Source: Breviolum minutum Mf 1.05b.01 (Eukaryota > Sar > Dinophyceae > Suessiales > Symbiodiniaceae). Taken from it: a DNA stretch of 64,000 nt. The stretch covers positions 87,241 through 151,240 of the forward strand of contig DF240107.1 of NCBI GenBank assembly GCA_000507305.1. Reading direction: 5' to 3'. Position 1 is the stretch's first letter; every line of letters begins with the position of its first letter. Both the position numbers and the translations under genes were made by a program. Shown in pieces: positions 32,998-44,944 of this stretch. Below the pieces are notes generated by a model. That model was not told the origin of the DNA. It saw only the letters and a list, made by a program, of their open reading frames with translations, and made no database searches.

Positions 32998-35900
32998 ATG
33001 GAGTGGCGCAGATTGGGCGTTCCACATTTGTTGTCCTTTCTTGTGGTGACTGGCATGGCTGGCACTGGAGCAGAAGTTTGCTTACCTGAAGGGATACCAG
33101 AAGCAAAACGTTTGTATGTTTTGAACGCCACCAATCAGCAGAGTGCAATCCAGATCAAGTCATTTCCATGGAGATTAGCCATCGCAAGCAACCTGGTAGC
33201 AGAGATCATCATCTCCGAGGTCTTAGGCTACCACACTGCTGTGGAAGCAGTGCCGCCCATCTTCATGGATGCAATTGAATCTTTTGGGTGCTCAGATTGT
33301 GAGACAAATGATGGGAAGACAGATATCTTGGTTGAGGTGTGGTTGACCGAAGTGGCTCAATTTTTTGCAGACTTTCAAATGGAAAACCCTCAAATCGTCG
33401 AAGATCTTGGGTCTATGGGCTATGAAGCGAGCTCAGGAATGTACATGAAAGGATCAGTGCGGGAGCATGCCGAGGCAGACAGTGGCTTACCTTTAGAGTA
33501 CTACAAGAGCTATAACCTCTCTCTCAACCAGCCCTACAGATATTTTAACACAATTTGGGATTTGAATACCAGTGACCTGTTGCCATGCACTGCGCAACAT
33601 TCAGACTTCATGAACTCTTATAAGATGAAAAACTTTCTGGACTGGACTGGAGATGTGGAAGGAGTTCTGCAGACTAATGGACAATACTCGGGACATTGCC
33701 CAGTACCAACTTTTTGGATTGCTCCTGCTTGCCGGCACAACTATACCCTTTGCATCCCATTCATAGTAGGGATGGCATGGGTGGAAATTGGCATGCAATG
33801 GTCAGTAGCCTTTGGAATCTAGGCTGTGCTTCCATTTTACCTTAAGACTCTTAAGACTTTATACCTTTTGCAACTCGCAGGGCTAGATATGCATATGTGG
33901 CACCTTTATTAGGCATCAACCATCAGGTTTGCGGTGAATGTTGTTTACTGATACGTGTTGCATGTTACATGATGGTTACGTTGGTAAAACTGCAAGCCAA
34001 GGAATTCCTTCCGCACTTGCAGTGCCGGTGGTCGAAGGCTTAGGGACCATCCACGCCCAGCTCATCCAAAAGCATCGCATCTTGTATTACTGGTTTTGGC
34101 CAGAAGATACCTTTCTATACCTCAAGCCTTCCAGGGTCATAGTGCCAGAGCACAGACCAGAAGCTTGGGCAAAAGGAGACTTCAGGACAGACTCCAGCAA
34201 GATGTATGTTGCAAAGCTTGGAAGTTCACGCCTGCGCATCTCCGCACCCAGGGTGAGGGCATTTGTGCAGAAGATGAAATTGAACGAAGCCCAGACGCTT
34301 CAGGTCATGCCAATCGGTTTCAATGCCAGAGGAAAAAATCCCAGAGATGAGGAGTGGATCAATGCGAAGGAAGGTGCTTGTGAGTGGCTCAAGGCCAACC
34401 GTGACATTTGGAAGACTTGGATACCCTTGGCCACCGACTGCACTGCAGGATTTGGCATAGCAGACCTTCGAGGCATGCCAGCTAGATCTCGAGCTGAAGC
34501 AGTGAGTTGCGAGATTTGTCCTGCAGGACGTTTCTCCGAGATGTATGAAGATGATGGCTACACCTACCGCTGCCAGCCCTGTGACCCGGGCTACTATCAA
34601 GCCAGGGCTGGACAGCTCTATTGTTTAGCTTGTGATCCGGGCACACATACGGCTGAAGCCGGTCAGGCATCTTGTTCACCTTGTGGCAGAGGAAGCTTCA
34701 TGAATTTGAGCGCAGCAACAAGTTGCTTTCCCTGCGGGCCTTCAGAAGCTTGGACAACAAGCAGAGCCGTGGTAGAAGGGGAGCAAGAAAGGTGGATCGA
34801 ACTTGAAGGAGAAGTGGACGGGTTCTCTATGCTTCTCTGCTATCCTTAGTTTTGCTTAAGAAATTTCATCACAGATTCGAACATGTAACTCGTATATTGA
34901 TTCTTGGCCCTGAAATCAGCTTGCAGGAGCTGCATCAGAAGACCTTTGTCGATGTGTCCAAGGACGGTACTTGTCAGGGGACCAATGTGCAGCTTGCGCG
35001 GAGGGGGCTTCTTGTCCAGGTTCGGGGGCTTTGCAAGTCCTGCCGGGCTTCTATTCCACTGCCAGTGACTCTACTTCAATTGCGAAAGATTTTTGCTGCA
35101 TCGGGGGCTGTGAGGAATTGATAGGAATTGGGGATGTAGAGAATTTGGGAAAACAGATCGAGATGCAACTCAAAAAGAACATACTGGATGTGATCTTGAT
35201 GTCGCAGTATGAATCCGACCAGGCAATTTTTCGACATCATTAGACTTGATTGAGTACAGGATAGTTCATAGTTCAGGTTGCGAAACACGGACTTGTTTTT
35301 TAAATTAAAAAACTTTCCAGGGCAAATCTGGGCAAGTCGATCTTTTGCATTTGGCAGCACAGTCCAGGTGAGCCCGGTAGACTCATGAAATGCTTCGGAA
35401 CTCCGCCGCGCTGCCCGGGTGGCTTGCCAGGGACCTGTGCTGCAGGGAGGGATCCAGACAGTGTCGCTTGCAGTTCTTGCCTTTCGGGCTTGCAGCCAGC
35501 TGCCGAGGAGCGGTGCAACAACTGACAGCAGTTCAATGATAATGTCAAAGGCGTCAAAGGTCAAAAGACATTTAGTTTGCCAAGGTTCTATGATAATGAT
35601 TAGTCTTGGAGCATTGTAGTATTTCATTTTTCGAGGGAGCACGTGCCACAGTGCATGGCAGCCTGGCCAGGAGTGTGTGCCGTGTAGAGGTGAGGACTAC
35701 CTGGCAATATCTCTCTTGGCTGCACTTGGCCTGCTGCTAACTGGGGCCCTGCATATCCTTCTGACGATCGATTGGATGAAAGCCGCCTGCTCTGGGAGGC
35801 TATTGGCAGCCGCGTTTTGTGTGAGTCAATTGATCACATGTGCCCAGCTCTTTAGCGTGATTGAGCAGATACAAGGAATCACCTGGAGAGAGCCATTTCT

Positions 35901-38531
35901 GAGTTTCCTCCGGTTCTTCGGAATCTTATCTCTCCAGACTTTCCTCGAGTCTGTGAAAATGGTAGGTTGTGTTGCTCGCATCAGTTCTGACATGGAGTTC
36001 TTGATTCGAACATTGGTGGTGCCACTGCTCTTCACCATTGGGCCTGTGTTTGCACACCTTGTCATGGTCAAGCTGCGCCTTGCCCAAAGGTCAGGTGTCT
36101 TGGTGCAGACATTTGGTTTCCTCATGCAGCTCTTTTTCATCTCCATGTGCTCATCATTTGTTGAGCCCTTCCGCTGCAACCTGCATCCCAATGGCTTGCT
36201 GACCATGCAAACTGCCCACGACGTTTTTTGCAACTTCTCAGATACCCACTTGAGCTTGTGTTGGATGAGCGGCCTTGTATGTCTTCTTCCTCTGTCCTTT
36301 CTGGTCCTCTGCATATGGGTCTTGTTTGTGGTTTTGCCAGGCCGGGCCCAGGCAGCAGATGCGGCATTTGTGCGGGCCTGCTCCTTCTTGATCCTACGAT
36401 TCAAACCGGGATATGAGAGCTTCACCATTGCTTTCTTGATGAGAAATCTATTGTTCGTGCTGGCCCCTATGATGCAGTTAGCCAGCTTGGTTGTGATGGG
36501 AATTCTCTTGCTAGCAGTGGCGGTGTCAGTTGCATACTTCAAACCCTGGCGATCAGAGTTGTCCACCCAACTGGATGTGCTCATGAACTGTGTCTTGCTG
36601 GTATTGTTGCTGTTGGGTGCACTGACTGTTGATTTTGCTGCTTCAGATTTGAATGGACTCATGATCCTATGCACTGTGTGTGGTTGCTGCCTGACCTTTG
36701 CCATTGTATTCGCGGCAATGTATTCGGTGGTGAAGCACATTGCGTCCAAGCTTCGCAAGAAGTATGCCTTCTTTCTGTCTCATCAAAAAACGGCGTCTTC
36801 TGGATTTGCACGATTGCTGAAGATGGAGTTGAAGAGGTGTGGCTCAGGGTACACCAGCTTCATTGATGCGGACGATCTGACAGACCTTTCCAGGCTCTTT
36901 TTCTATGTCACCAATGATACCAAGACTTTTGTCTTGCTTGCAACTCCTCAGGTATTGGAGCGAAAGTGGTGCGCTGGAGAACTTACAATGGCAAAACTGG
37001 CCAACGTGGATACATTGCTTTTGAGCTTTCCGGGCTTTGCTCTCCCAGACGAGGACTTCATTCGGACCTACAATCGCTATGTGCCTGACTTTAGTGAGCT
37101 GGTTCAATATATATGGCATTGGGGTTTCAGATGTGCAGGAGACCTTCCGTTGGTTGAAGACAGTGGAGAGTTATGACGTTGCCTCCAAATTATCAAAGCA
37201 AAGCTTGGCTGGTGTGGTCACGCACCTTACTAAGGAATCATCTTTGGTGCCAGAGGGCTCTCCGGGCTCTATGAGTAGCTATGCGATCCTTGCAGACCCT
37301 GAGAATATGGAAGCTGTTGCAACTGCCCATGTCTTTGGGCGTTTCATGGTTACAATTATTCCAGAGAAGGGAATTTCGCCACTTGTGCTCGATATGGATG
37401 ATGATGTTTCGAGGACTGCATGCTACATGGGGTAACTGGGTTTTGTACGAAGTGCTGGCGTAACGTAACGTCGAAGCTAAATGCCTTCAACCTTTTGGAT
37501 CAATTTGAACACTGCCTTGAAAAGATTAAAAAAGGTTTTACACTGATTAAGAGACACATAAAAGTCTGGAAGACACAGGAAAAACGGCCCTCTCTCTCCG
37601 AAACCAACACGGCCACGGTTCTGTCGATGTAACAAGGTTTTCCAGCAAATACGTGCTCCGAAACAGCGCCTTTTTTTTCGCATGCAAGCATCACTTTGTC
37701 GCCCACTTCGGGTGCGTTGTGTCGACTTTTTGTTCGGCCACAGTACCATTTGCGAATTTTGACCCTTTTGAAAAACATACAGTACCAAAAACCCACATTC
37801 TAGACAAAATTGTCTCCCCTCCCCAGCTAAAGCTAACCTTACGTTGACAATGCCCTCCGGACAATCACGTCCTCAGCACTTACCGGTGTGGGCGGATTCT
37901 TGAGTTTTTGAATGTGTTTTTGGAGGTGGTTTCCATTTCACTTACGCTTCACATTTTCACCTTGTCCAGGAGCAACAGCCAGCTTATCCTACTCTGTACC
38001 GAGCACTGCTTCCAATCTCGGCATATTGCAAGGTGGATGCTGCAAGCACGGACGTTGCCAACTTGTCAGCTGTTGCCTGTGATTGCAGATGAGAACTTCC
38101 AAGTCTCCAAGGTCTACCAGGAACTGTCGTCTCCCCTTTCGGATCTTCCTGATGTCGATCGCCATGTATATTCCCAAGTCATCAAGGCTACCTTCTTAGA
38201 ATTGGCAATTCCCTTCATTTGTTCTCAATCTTCAGAAGATGATTTGGGCATTCGAAGCAGGCAGGTGGCTGTGAGACTTTCTGGCAATCTCAGGCGGTTG
38301 AACGCAAAGCTGCAAATAGTGGGAGCCAATGATAGTACCATTGAGGTACAAGTGAGCCAAGTGTCTGAGCCACCGGAGCCCGCCGAGCTTCACCATGACA
38401 CTCAGCTCACTCCCCAGAGTTCCAATGCAAGCCTTAGCATGCTCAGCCGTGCACTTCCAGTAACTGAGAGATCAGAAGAGAACAGATTTCAAGACATATT
38501 GGAATCCGAAACGATCAGCAGAGCATTTTGA
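32998..38531 (+). CDS. Predicted receptor: signal peptide, betaine-binding-like domain, Cys-rich repeats, membrane spans, two TIR-like domains
   Basis: The ATG at 32998 starts a signal peptide (VPHLLSFLVVTGMAGTGA). Exon 1 (to 33800) and exons 33881-33926 and about 34002-34808 form an OpuAC/type-2 periplasmic binding fold: LAIASNLVAEIIISEVLGYH, TDILVEVWL, ILYYWFWPED, ISAPRVRAFVQKM. Bases 34503-34735 and exons 34927 to about 35105 and about 35362-35515 encode cysteine-rich repeats like GCC2/GCC3 (CEICPAGRF, CQPCDPGYYQ, CLACDPGTHT, RCPGGLPGTCAAGRD). The exon from about 35635 has roughly eight or more hydrophobic spans, then a TIR domain at 36757-37105 (YAFFLSHQKT, FIDADDLTDL, WCAGEL with Glu at 36979-36981). 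A second TIR-like fold follows in 37139-37431 and 37970-38531 (YAILADPENMEAVATAHVFG, QLILLCTEHC, LLPVIADENF). The model is a plasma-membrane sensor with intracellular TIR signalling. Intron 34809-34926 starts with GA. A frame change occurs near 37102-37138. Confidence 0.85.
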
Positions 38532-38999
38532 GTTTCGACAGCATGGTCCTGTTGATTGTTTTTTCTCAATGCTCTCTGAATGGCCATGCATTTGCGATTT
38601 TAAATGTCATTTTATATCGGGTTATCGGGCCATCGGCTATCCAAAGGATCTGCTGATATTGTTTGACAAGTACCTCAGTTGGTACTAAGTAGATGCAATC
38701 TCCTGATACCGAACCCGGTATTGTTTGACAAGATCTGCCGATACCGGGTACTTGCAGATTGCACCCACCACAAAAGGTTGGAAAAGTTGGCCGAGCTCAG
38801 TGGATGTATTACTGGAAAGACATAACCCACATCAGAATCAGGTTCAAATTCACTTGGCATGAAACAAGATGACTTCCCATAGAATCTGAGTTGTCAGGAC
38901 AGATGAGGTCGAGGATTTCGTTCGCAGAGGTTGAGAAGTTTTCTCAATGAGTTGCTGTTGTGGTTGTGAAGATTTCCAAAAAACTTGAAGCTCCAAAAA
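38532..38999. other. Intergenic stretch with a short duplicated motif
   Basis: ATTGTTTGACAAG occurs twice, at about 38658-38670 and 38720-38732, and related GATACCGGGTA and GAACCCGGTAT segments nearby are partly inverted to each other. No exon is evident. Confidence 0.45.
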
Positions 39000-39745
39000 C
39001 CCAGGGGTGCTTTGCATGCCTTCCTTGCCACGTTTCTTTTGTCGACCTGGAGGTCCCTTGTATGAGAGACTGCTGCTTACATGTCCTGCACCTCCCATTA
39101 CGGAATGGATGGACAAAGCCAAGGCGTGGCAATTTCAATTCCGAATGTAGAAGAGTCCAAGAAATCTTGCTTTGTTTCAACAAAGGAAGGGTCGACATGT
39201 TCGACACCATAATATACCGATATACCATGACATTGCATGAACCCACATGATGGTTCACCATTCCACCATTCCCTATCAACCGCATGAACCTATCAACCTC
39301 GCATATCCGCCGAGGCACTGGCAGTTTGGATCCCCAGTGAACATGGCAGCACCATCCCGACCTGATGACAGATTACCGAGGAGCAACTTCGAGTGCCCTC
39401 CATGCCTGACATGGAAGATCAGGCAATGAACATAAAAAAAATCCCAGAATCCGAGGTTGGATCTTTGTTGGAAAAGATCAGCAAAAATGGTAAGATATTA
39501 AGGTAAACTCCTGGTTAGCTTGAAGTTTTTTTGATAGAATTCGACCAAAATAATGTGAGGAGAGGATTTTTCTTTTTCATTCATGGTTACCAGTCATCCC
39601 TTTCTTCAAATCCCCACAATTGATCCTTGCTGTTATGACAGATGTCGAAGCGCATTTATCACTTGTACTTGTCCAGTCCCCAGCAACCAGACTTCCAAGA
39701 CAAGAGTGTTGGGAAAATCATCAAAGCCCCAATGGAATGTATATG
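39000..39745 (+). CDS. Orphan exons between the receptor and glycerate kinase genes
   Basis: Three protein-like segments: about 39000-39148 (PRFFCRPGGPLYERLLLTCP, then ITEWMDKAKAWQFQFRM), 39402-39489 starting with ATG (MPDMEDQAMNIKKIPESEVG, then SLLEKISKN and a GTAAGA donor) and about 39591-39745 (VIPFFKSPQLILAVMTDVEA). The second looks like a first exon. They may be the 5' end of the downstream kinase gene or a small separate gene; I do not recognise a domain. Confidence 0.4.
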
Positions 39746-40008
39746 TTTCTAGTTGCTGCATATTGTTCTCCCTGATAAGGGAAAACATCTATTTTGCAAC
39801 TCTTTTTCAGTAGACAATAAAACTTCTACTGAGCATTCAAGCTTTGCAAGTGTGAACACCACCCAGCTCTGGAGTTTTTTAGAATCAAGTAATAGAATCG
39901 CTGAGTATGACAAGAGACAAGGCATAGAATTTGTTTAGTAAAAGTCGACTCAAGTAATAGAATTGCTTGGTAATGGTAGAGTGTCACATTCAATGCCACC
40001 CTCCAAAC

Positions 40009-40290
40009 TCACCAAATACTGCGCCTGCTGGGCAAAATGACCACCCAACATCTAGCAGAAAATGTGGCAAAACAGCTGAAACGTCACCAAGTAGTGTGCC
40101 CGAGTACTGCGCCTGCCACGAAAAATGACACTCGAGCTTCACCAACCACTGCACCTGCCACACAGAATGACTCGCGTTGCTTGATCCTCGTCAAATATGA
40201 AACGTCATTTACAATTGCGCGGAGCAACCAATGTGACACTTGAGCATCGCCAAATACTGCGCCTGCCACACAAAACGACAACCCAACATC
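40009..40290. repeat. Imperfect tandem repeat with CTGCGCCTGCC core
   Basis: Variants of a unit running from CACCAAATACTGCGCCTGC through a C-A-rich ACAAAATGACACCC segment recur at about 40013, 40110, 40145 and 40250. The copies differ by several bases and the spacing is uneven. Confidence 0.6.
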
Positions 40291-40414
40291 TGACACATCA
40301 TATGCAAGCTACAGAAAGACAGCTGGGATCAATACCAACTTGTTGCTGACAGTCATCTGTTGCTTGAGTTTGATTGGGTTCTGTGACTTGAAGGGATTGA
40401 TTCTTGTTCAAATA

Positions 40415-43400
40415 GTCGCCCAAGTGTACCGGGACCGCTTGAGGCCTTTGTATTTCTGGATGCGGCACCAAAGCCTAGAAGTTCGAAGCTCCAGGAGCAA
40501 TTCAACTTCGAAACTTTCGTGCCCGAAGTAATCATCGAAAAACCCGGATAATTTTTGTTTTCCATGGGTTTTCCGTCGGTTTGGAGACTAATAATAGGCA
40601 ACAAAAATGTAGAGGATAGTCTGCAGGTGACTTGATTTGATCAAGTATGTGAACCAACTTCTCAAATCTCGTTTTTTTTTCGGCAGACACAAAGAGCAGA
40701 GACTCCAAAAGAACACCCTGGTCATTGTAATTCAAAATTGTTCACTTAAACCGACAAAATCATAATATGTCCAGTTGAAATGGGTGAGGCATCGAGCCAG
40801 GAAAAGGTGAAACCATGATGAAACTTTACGCTTTGCAAATTTGGGCACTCAACAAAGATGGATTTTTTTACTCAGAATCTTTACAGATAAGAGGAAAATT
40901 GCTGTCAGGAGCAGTCCTGGTGCTGTCGTTTTTGGTATCTCCGCGTTGGCATCTCAGCGGTCATCAAGTCATCAAGTCATCATTGGTTCGTCTCTGAAGG
41001 CCCCAGGGGTTCGGAAAGACCACAGCCATGAACTTGCTTGAGGCTGGGTTTCTTGTTGCGGAAGTGCGCATTTTCTAATTTTGAAATGAAACTAAAATCA
41101 AACGAAGCCAAGAAGAAACACAGTGACAAAATTTTAAAATGTCACAAAGTTCAATTTTCAAACACTTTCAGAAATAAACAAAAGTTTGTCTTGACCACTC
41201 AATAGTATACACCACCCCCCCAGTTTTTATATTACTATGTTCAGTTTAATTTATTTCAGTGAACATGTACTTTAAGCATTCCTCAAGAGTTGATTCGACG
41301 ACGCTGAGCGATCGATAGGAGCTCTTCAAAGCTGATGGCTTTAGCTTTCAGGCTAGGTAAAAAAAGATGTGCGAAGTCAAAGCATGGGGTTTCATGATGT
41401 TTTCACATTGTGTTTCATCATATTTCATTACGTTTCTCATTCTGTTTTATGATGCTTCTCTGTTTATTCTGTCATGTTTGGTGTTTTGGAGAATTCAAAG
41501 TTGGCCTTGAATGGCAAGACTTTCTCCACCTCTTCTAAGATTCCATTCGTCTAGTTGCAGGCAATATCCATTGATGACTTCTACCTGCCTGCTACGTGGC
41601 AAGAGGCCTGGTTTTGACCTTACTTCACCTGTCCACGTTCAAACCTTACACGACTGGTACAGCTTCTTTTATTGGAGAAACTGGTAGGGTTTTCATACTA
41701 ATTTTATTACATTTCTTAATCATTCATGGTGAAACTTCCAGGAAGTGGCCAATGTCTACGCAAACAATGCCCTCATGCAGACGCGGGGAAATGCTGGTAC
41801 CCATGATGTTCAACTGGGCACACAAACCATCAAGGCATCGCAGCTTTGCTGAAGTTTCGGTAATTTTTTGGTGTGTGGTTCAGTGATTCAGTCAGAAAGA
41901 GGTAGAAGTTTTTGTAGAAGTTTCAAATATATTATCAAATGTTATGATGGAAATATGTTTGAGACTTGGAGATATGTTGAATAGTGTATGGTTTGTGCAT
42001 CATACACTTGTCTCAGCATGCAAAGTTTAACCTGCTGGAAAGGCCTTGAAAAGCGCAGATGAAGCTGAGGCTGAGTTTGAATCAAAGTTTAAGGAGATTT
42101 AAAGATTTGATTTTTGGTCCCAAGGTTTCTTTATGTCAATGTTAACATTGGAACAATGATCCACAGGTCTTGGTCCCTCACTTTGACAAATCTGCTCGTA
42201 GTGGCCGCGGGGACCAGGCCCGAGACAATTGACCTTATCAAAAGTTATCGAGTTTGTTAAAAGTGAATGAATTTTTGAAAGCTTGTTCATGTTTGTTCAA
42301 TCGAAAAGTGAAATGCTTTTTCACTCTTTTTCAATCTTCAGATCCTTGTGCGAACAGGAGATTATACATTGTACATGGTTTTTGTACATTACGTAACTCT
42401 TCGGAATTATATTGAAGCAGAGCTTCGGGAAATGTGTCAGGTACCTAAACATAGCTGGACACCTGTCCACACACCATGTGATGTGGTTGTACTAGAAGGA
42501 TGGCCAGACACTTAGATGAGGAGATGCAAGTTCCATACGGAAATTGTCATATCGTTTAAATCCTATATGCAACTTCAAGATGTTTTGAAGTGAGCCTACA
42601 GTGGCAACACCTGATGATATCGCAGCAATTTGTAACTTGGAGAGGAAGGCTGACAAACTTGGCTTGTTGTTTTTTGCAAAATCATTCAATGAATCATGTC
42701 CAAGGATGTTGGGCTTCAAACCTTGTGACAGCCAAGCAGAAAGCTCGGTTTTTTCAACGTTTTGTTTCATCCTTTAACCAAAGCAGGTGCATTTTTAAGC
42801 CCAGAATACAACTTTGATATCCTGAAATGATGAGTTCATGGGCCAAATGCGAGGTTGCTGCCAATGTCCATCCAGATTTACGATTAGTTAATGAGAAGCT
42901 CAAGCGTTATCAGGCTGTGGAATGATGAGGGGCTATCTCATGAGTAGATTTCATGGGCCAGATGCATGTCTATGAAATATATGATTAATTTATGATGATT
43001 CTCTATGATTCTTTTCCGCACAATCACAAGAGGTGATAATAAGTCAGAGATACAATGGATATATTACATGGAAAGTAAATGGATGAGTTTATTTTAAACT
43101 AAAGTGTAAGGTGAAAGGTCTAGCAATTTTCGATTTCGGCAAGGCCTGGGATGACTTGATCGATTGTTTCTGTGTCTTTGCCATGGAGGAGATTGATCAA
43201 GTCAGACGTCCCAAGGGAGTGGGTGAGAGGTACAGTTAGGATGACATTAGAACCTTTTGATCCTTTGTTTACATCTTGTTTACATCTTGTTTACATCTTG
43301 TTTCATCTTTTTTTGTTTTTGTTTTTTTTGTTTATGTTTCAATCATCTTGATCGTATCAGGATCTGTTCAGTGACCAAGGTTAGTTTTGCAAAAAAACAA

Positions 43401-43945
43401 TCAGGTGAGCATCTATGAGGCAGTTTCTCATGTTTGCGAACGAGGTGAAAACATTTTGTTGATATTTAAGTTCTTCCATCTTGGAAGAGTTGCCATCCGT
43501 TGCTTCGGTTCGATTTGATTTCTTAGGTCTATTCCTGGAGAAGCCAAGCTGAAGATGCGATGAAAAGATCTGGACGTCCCTCAGCCGAGATCAAAAGAAC
43601 TAAGCGAGAATGTTTTGACATTGTTTGATACGTTTGGTTTGAACATGCCAGTTGAGAGATGGAATGGAATGGAAGAGATAATATGATGGAAGATGATATG
43701 ACATGATGTATATGTATACTGTATACTTCTGTCTGTGTTTGTTAATTTTCACTCCTGTAACTTGAGTATCGATTGCTTGTCTTACTTTTGCATCTTTTGG
43801 AGGTAACAACTGAATAAAGTTCAGGTGGTGGCATGAGCCAGGAAGAAGTGAAAGACTTTGTGGATCGCTATATGCCAGCCTATTTTGCATATCGTTCGGA
43901 GCCCCAGATTTACACATTTGCGATTCAGGAGCGATGGGTGAATTG
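40415..43945 (+). CDS. GLYK: D-glycerate 3-kinase (photorespiratory type)
   Basis: This enzyme phosphorylates glycerate to 3-phosphoglycerate, the last step of photorespiration, normally in the plastid. Exons in order: up to 40944 (SPGAVVFGISA), 41000-41042 (P-loop PQGFGKTTAMNLLE), 41319-41351 (ELFKADGFSFQ), 41561-41605 (AISIDDFYLPATWQE), 41742-41834 (ANVYANNALMQTRGNAGTHD), 42441 to about 42496 (TPVHTPCDVVVLEGW), about 42850-42919 (VAANVHPDLRLVNEKLKRYQ), 43144-43200 (AWDDLIDCFCVFAMEEIDQ), 43527-43575 (VYSWRSQAEDAMKRSG) and 43825 to TGA 43945 (GGMSQEEVKDFVDRYMPAY). Walker A, the SIDDFYL motif, RG-x-x-GTHD and the C-terminal GM..EEV..FV.RYMPAY block all match plant and cyanobacterial-type enzymes. 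Phases agree at most joins. The block between 41834 and 42441 (RYDKS-like) was not found. A segment at 40415-40488 (VYRDRLRPLYFWMRHQ) may be N-terminal. Several introns start with GC or GA. Confidence 0.9.
43265..43305. repeat. Short tandem repeat of an 11-mer
   Basis: TTTACATCTTG is repeated about three times head to tail inside the intron before the 43527 exon, with a partial fourth copy. Confidence 0.8.
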
Positions 43946-44940
43946 ATGGAAACAATCTTTCAGATAGATCAGCTACCGAAAATAGTTGGATTCTATGCGA
44001 GACTCAGAGCTTTTTCGGGGGGATGACTTAGTGACCTCGTTGAAGAACCAAGTTCTGAACTGTGAGACATGGATGCAGATCAAAGATTAGCATCAACAAA
44101 CATCAACAAACATCTACACAAACACACATGTAGACTCAGACTTTATGTTTTTTTTGTGCCATTTTCTTCAATGTTTGCCAACAAAGACAAGTGGAAGGAC
44201 CTCACAAAATGAGATCCTCAAGTTAAGTGCCCCCCCAATGGGGTTTGGAAACCCTCTAGGTCCAGGTCTTTACGCCAGCGCATCTCAAGAAGGCTGGAAA
44301 GTTGGATGAAGGGACGACATCTTGAAATTCTCTTGAAACAACAGGCTTAAGAAAAGGATAAGTTTGATCCATCTGATCATTTCTTTTTTCCATGGGTAAA
44401 AATGATTTGTCATTGCTATCTCCTTGAGATTGATTCTTTTTTGCTCCATAGAATACCTGCTGTTTTGCAGGCGTTGATGGCAAGCCATCATGGCTATGCC
44501 ATGTGGGTCGTGATCGTTTACCAATTTATAAATAATGCGCAAAGTCGCACCAGGACCACCGACAAAAAGCAATTGCTTTGACTTTGCGTGTCCAAGAAAG
44601 CAACGACCTATGCAGGTGTTGGTGGAGATTGTGAAGCTGCCCGTTTTTTTTGGTCAAATTTCAGTCACCGACATATTTGTGAGAGGCACTTGCTGGAAGC
44701 CAATTTACCATCGAGCATTTGGATGGGCGAAGGCTCCTGTATGCTCCAACTCCATTGCACGAAACCATATGATGAATGGCCATTTTGGTGTGAATTTCAG
44801 CCCGACAGAAATTGTACCTTCCATCTCCTTCCAATCAATAGTTTTATGTTGTTTCTTTGCAATCTAGCAAGATGATAATGCACCCTACAGATTTTTCCTC
44901 AAATCTTCACGAGTTTTCACATCTTTCATTCAACCGGGAA
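43946..44940. other. Region after the kinase gene with only doubtful coding segments
   Basis: Two overlapping frames are open at about 44575-44830 but neither shows a recognisable domain, and they compete with each other. The rest is AT-rich. Confidence 0.3.
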
Positions 44941-44944
44941 CAAA

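Noticed and set aside
35826..36758. 310-codon open frame on the minus strand
   Set aside because: It is the exact antisense of the membrane-span exon of the receptor and its translation has no recognisable features.
44256..44572. Overlapping minus-strand frames of 75 and 95 codons
   Set aside because: No domain, low-complexity composition and no agreement with the + strand organisation of the locus.
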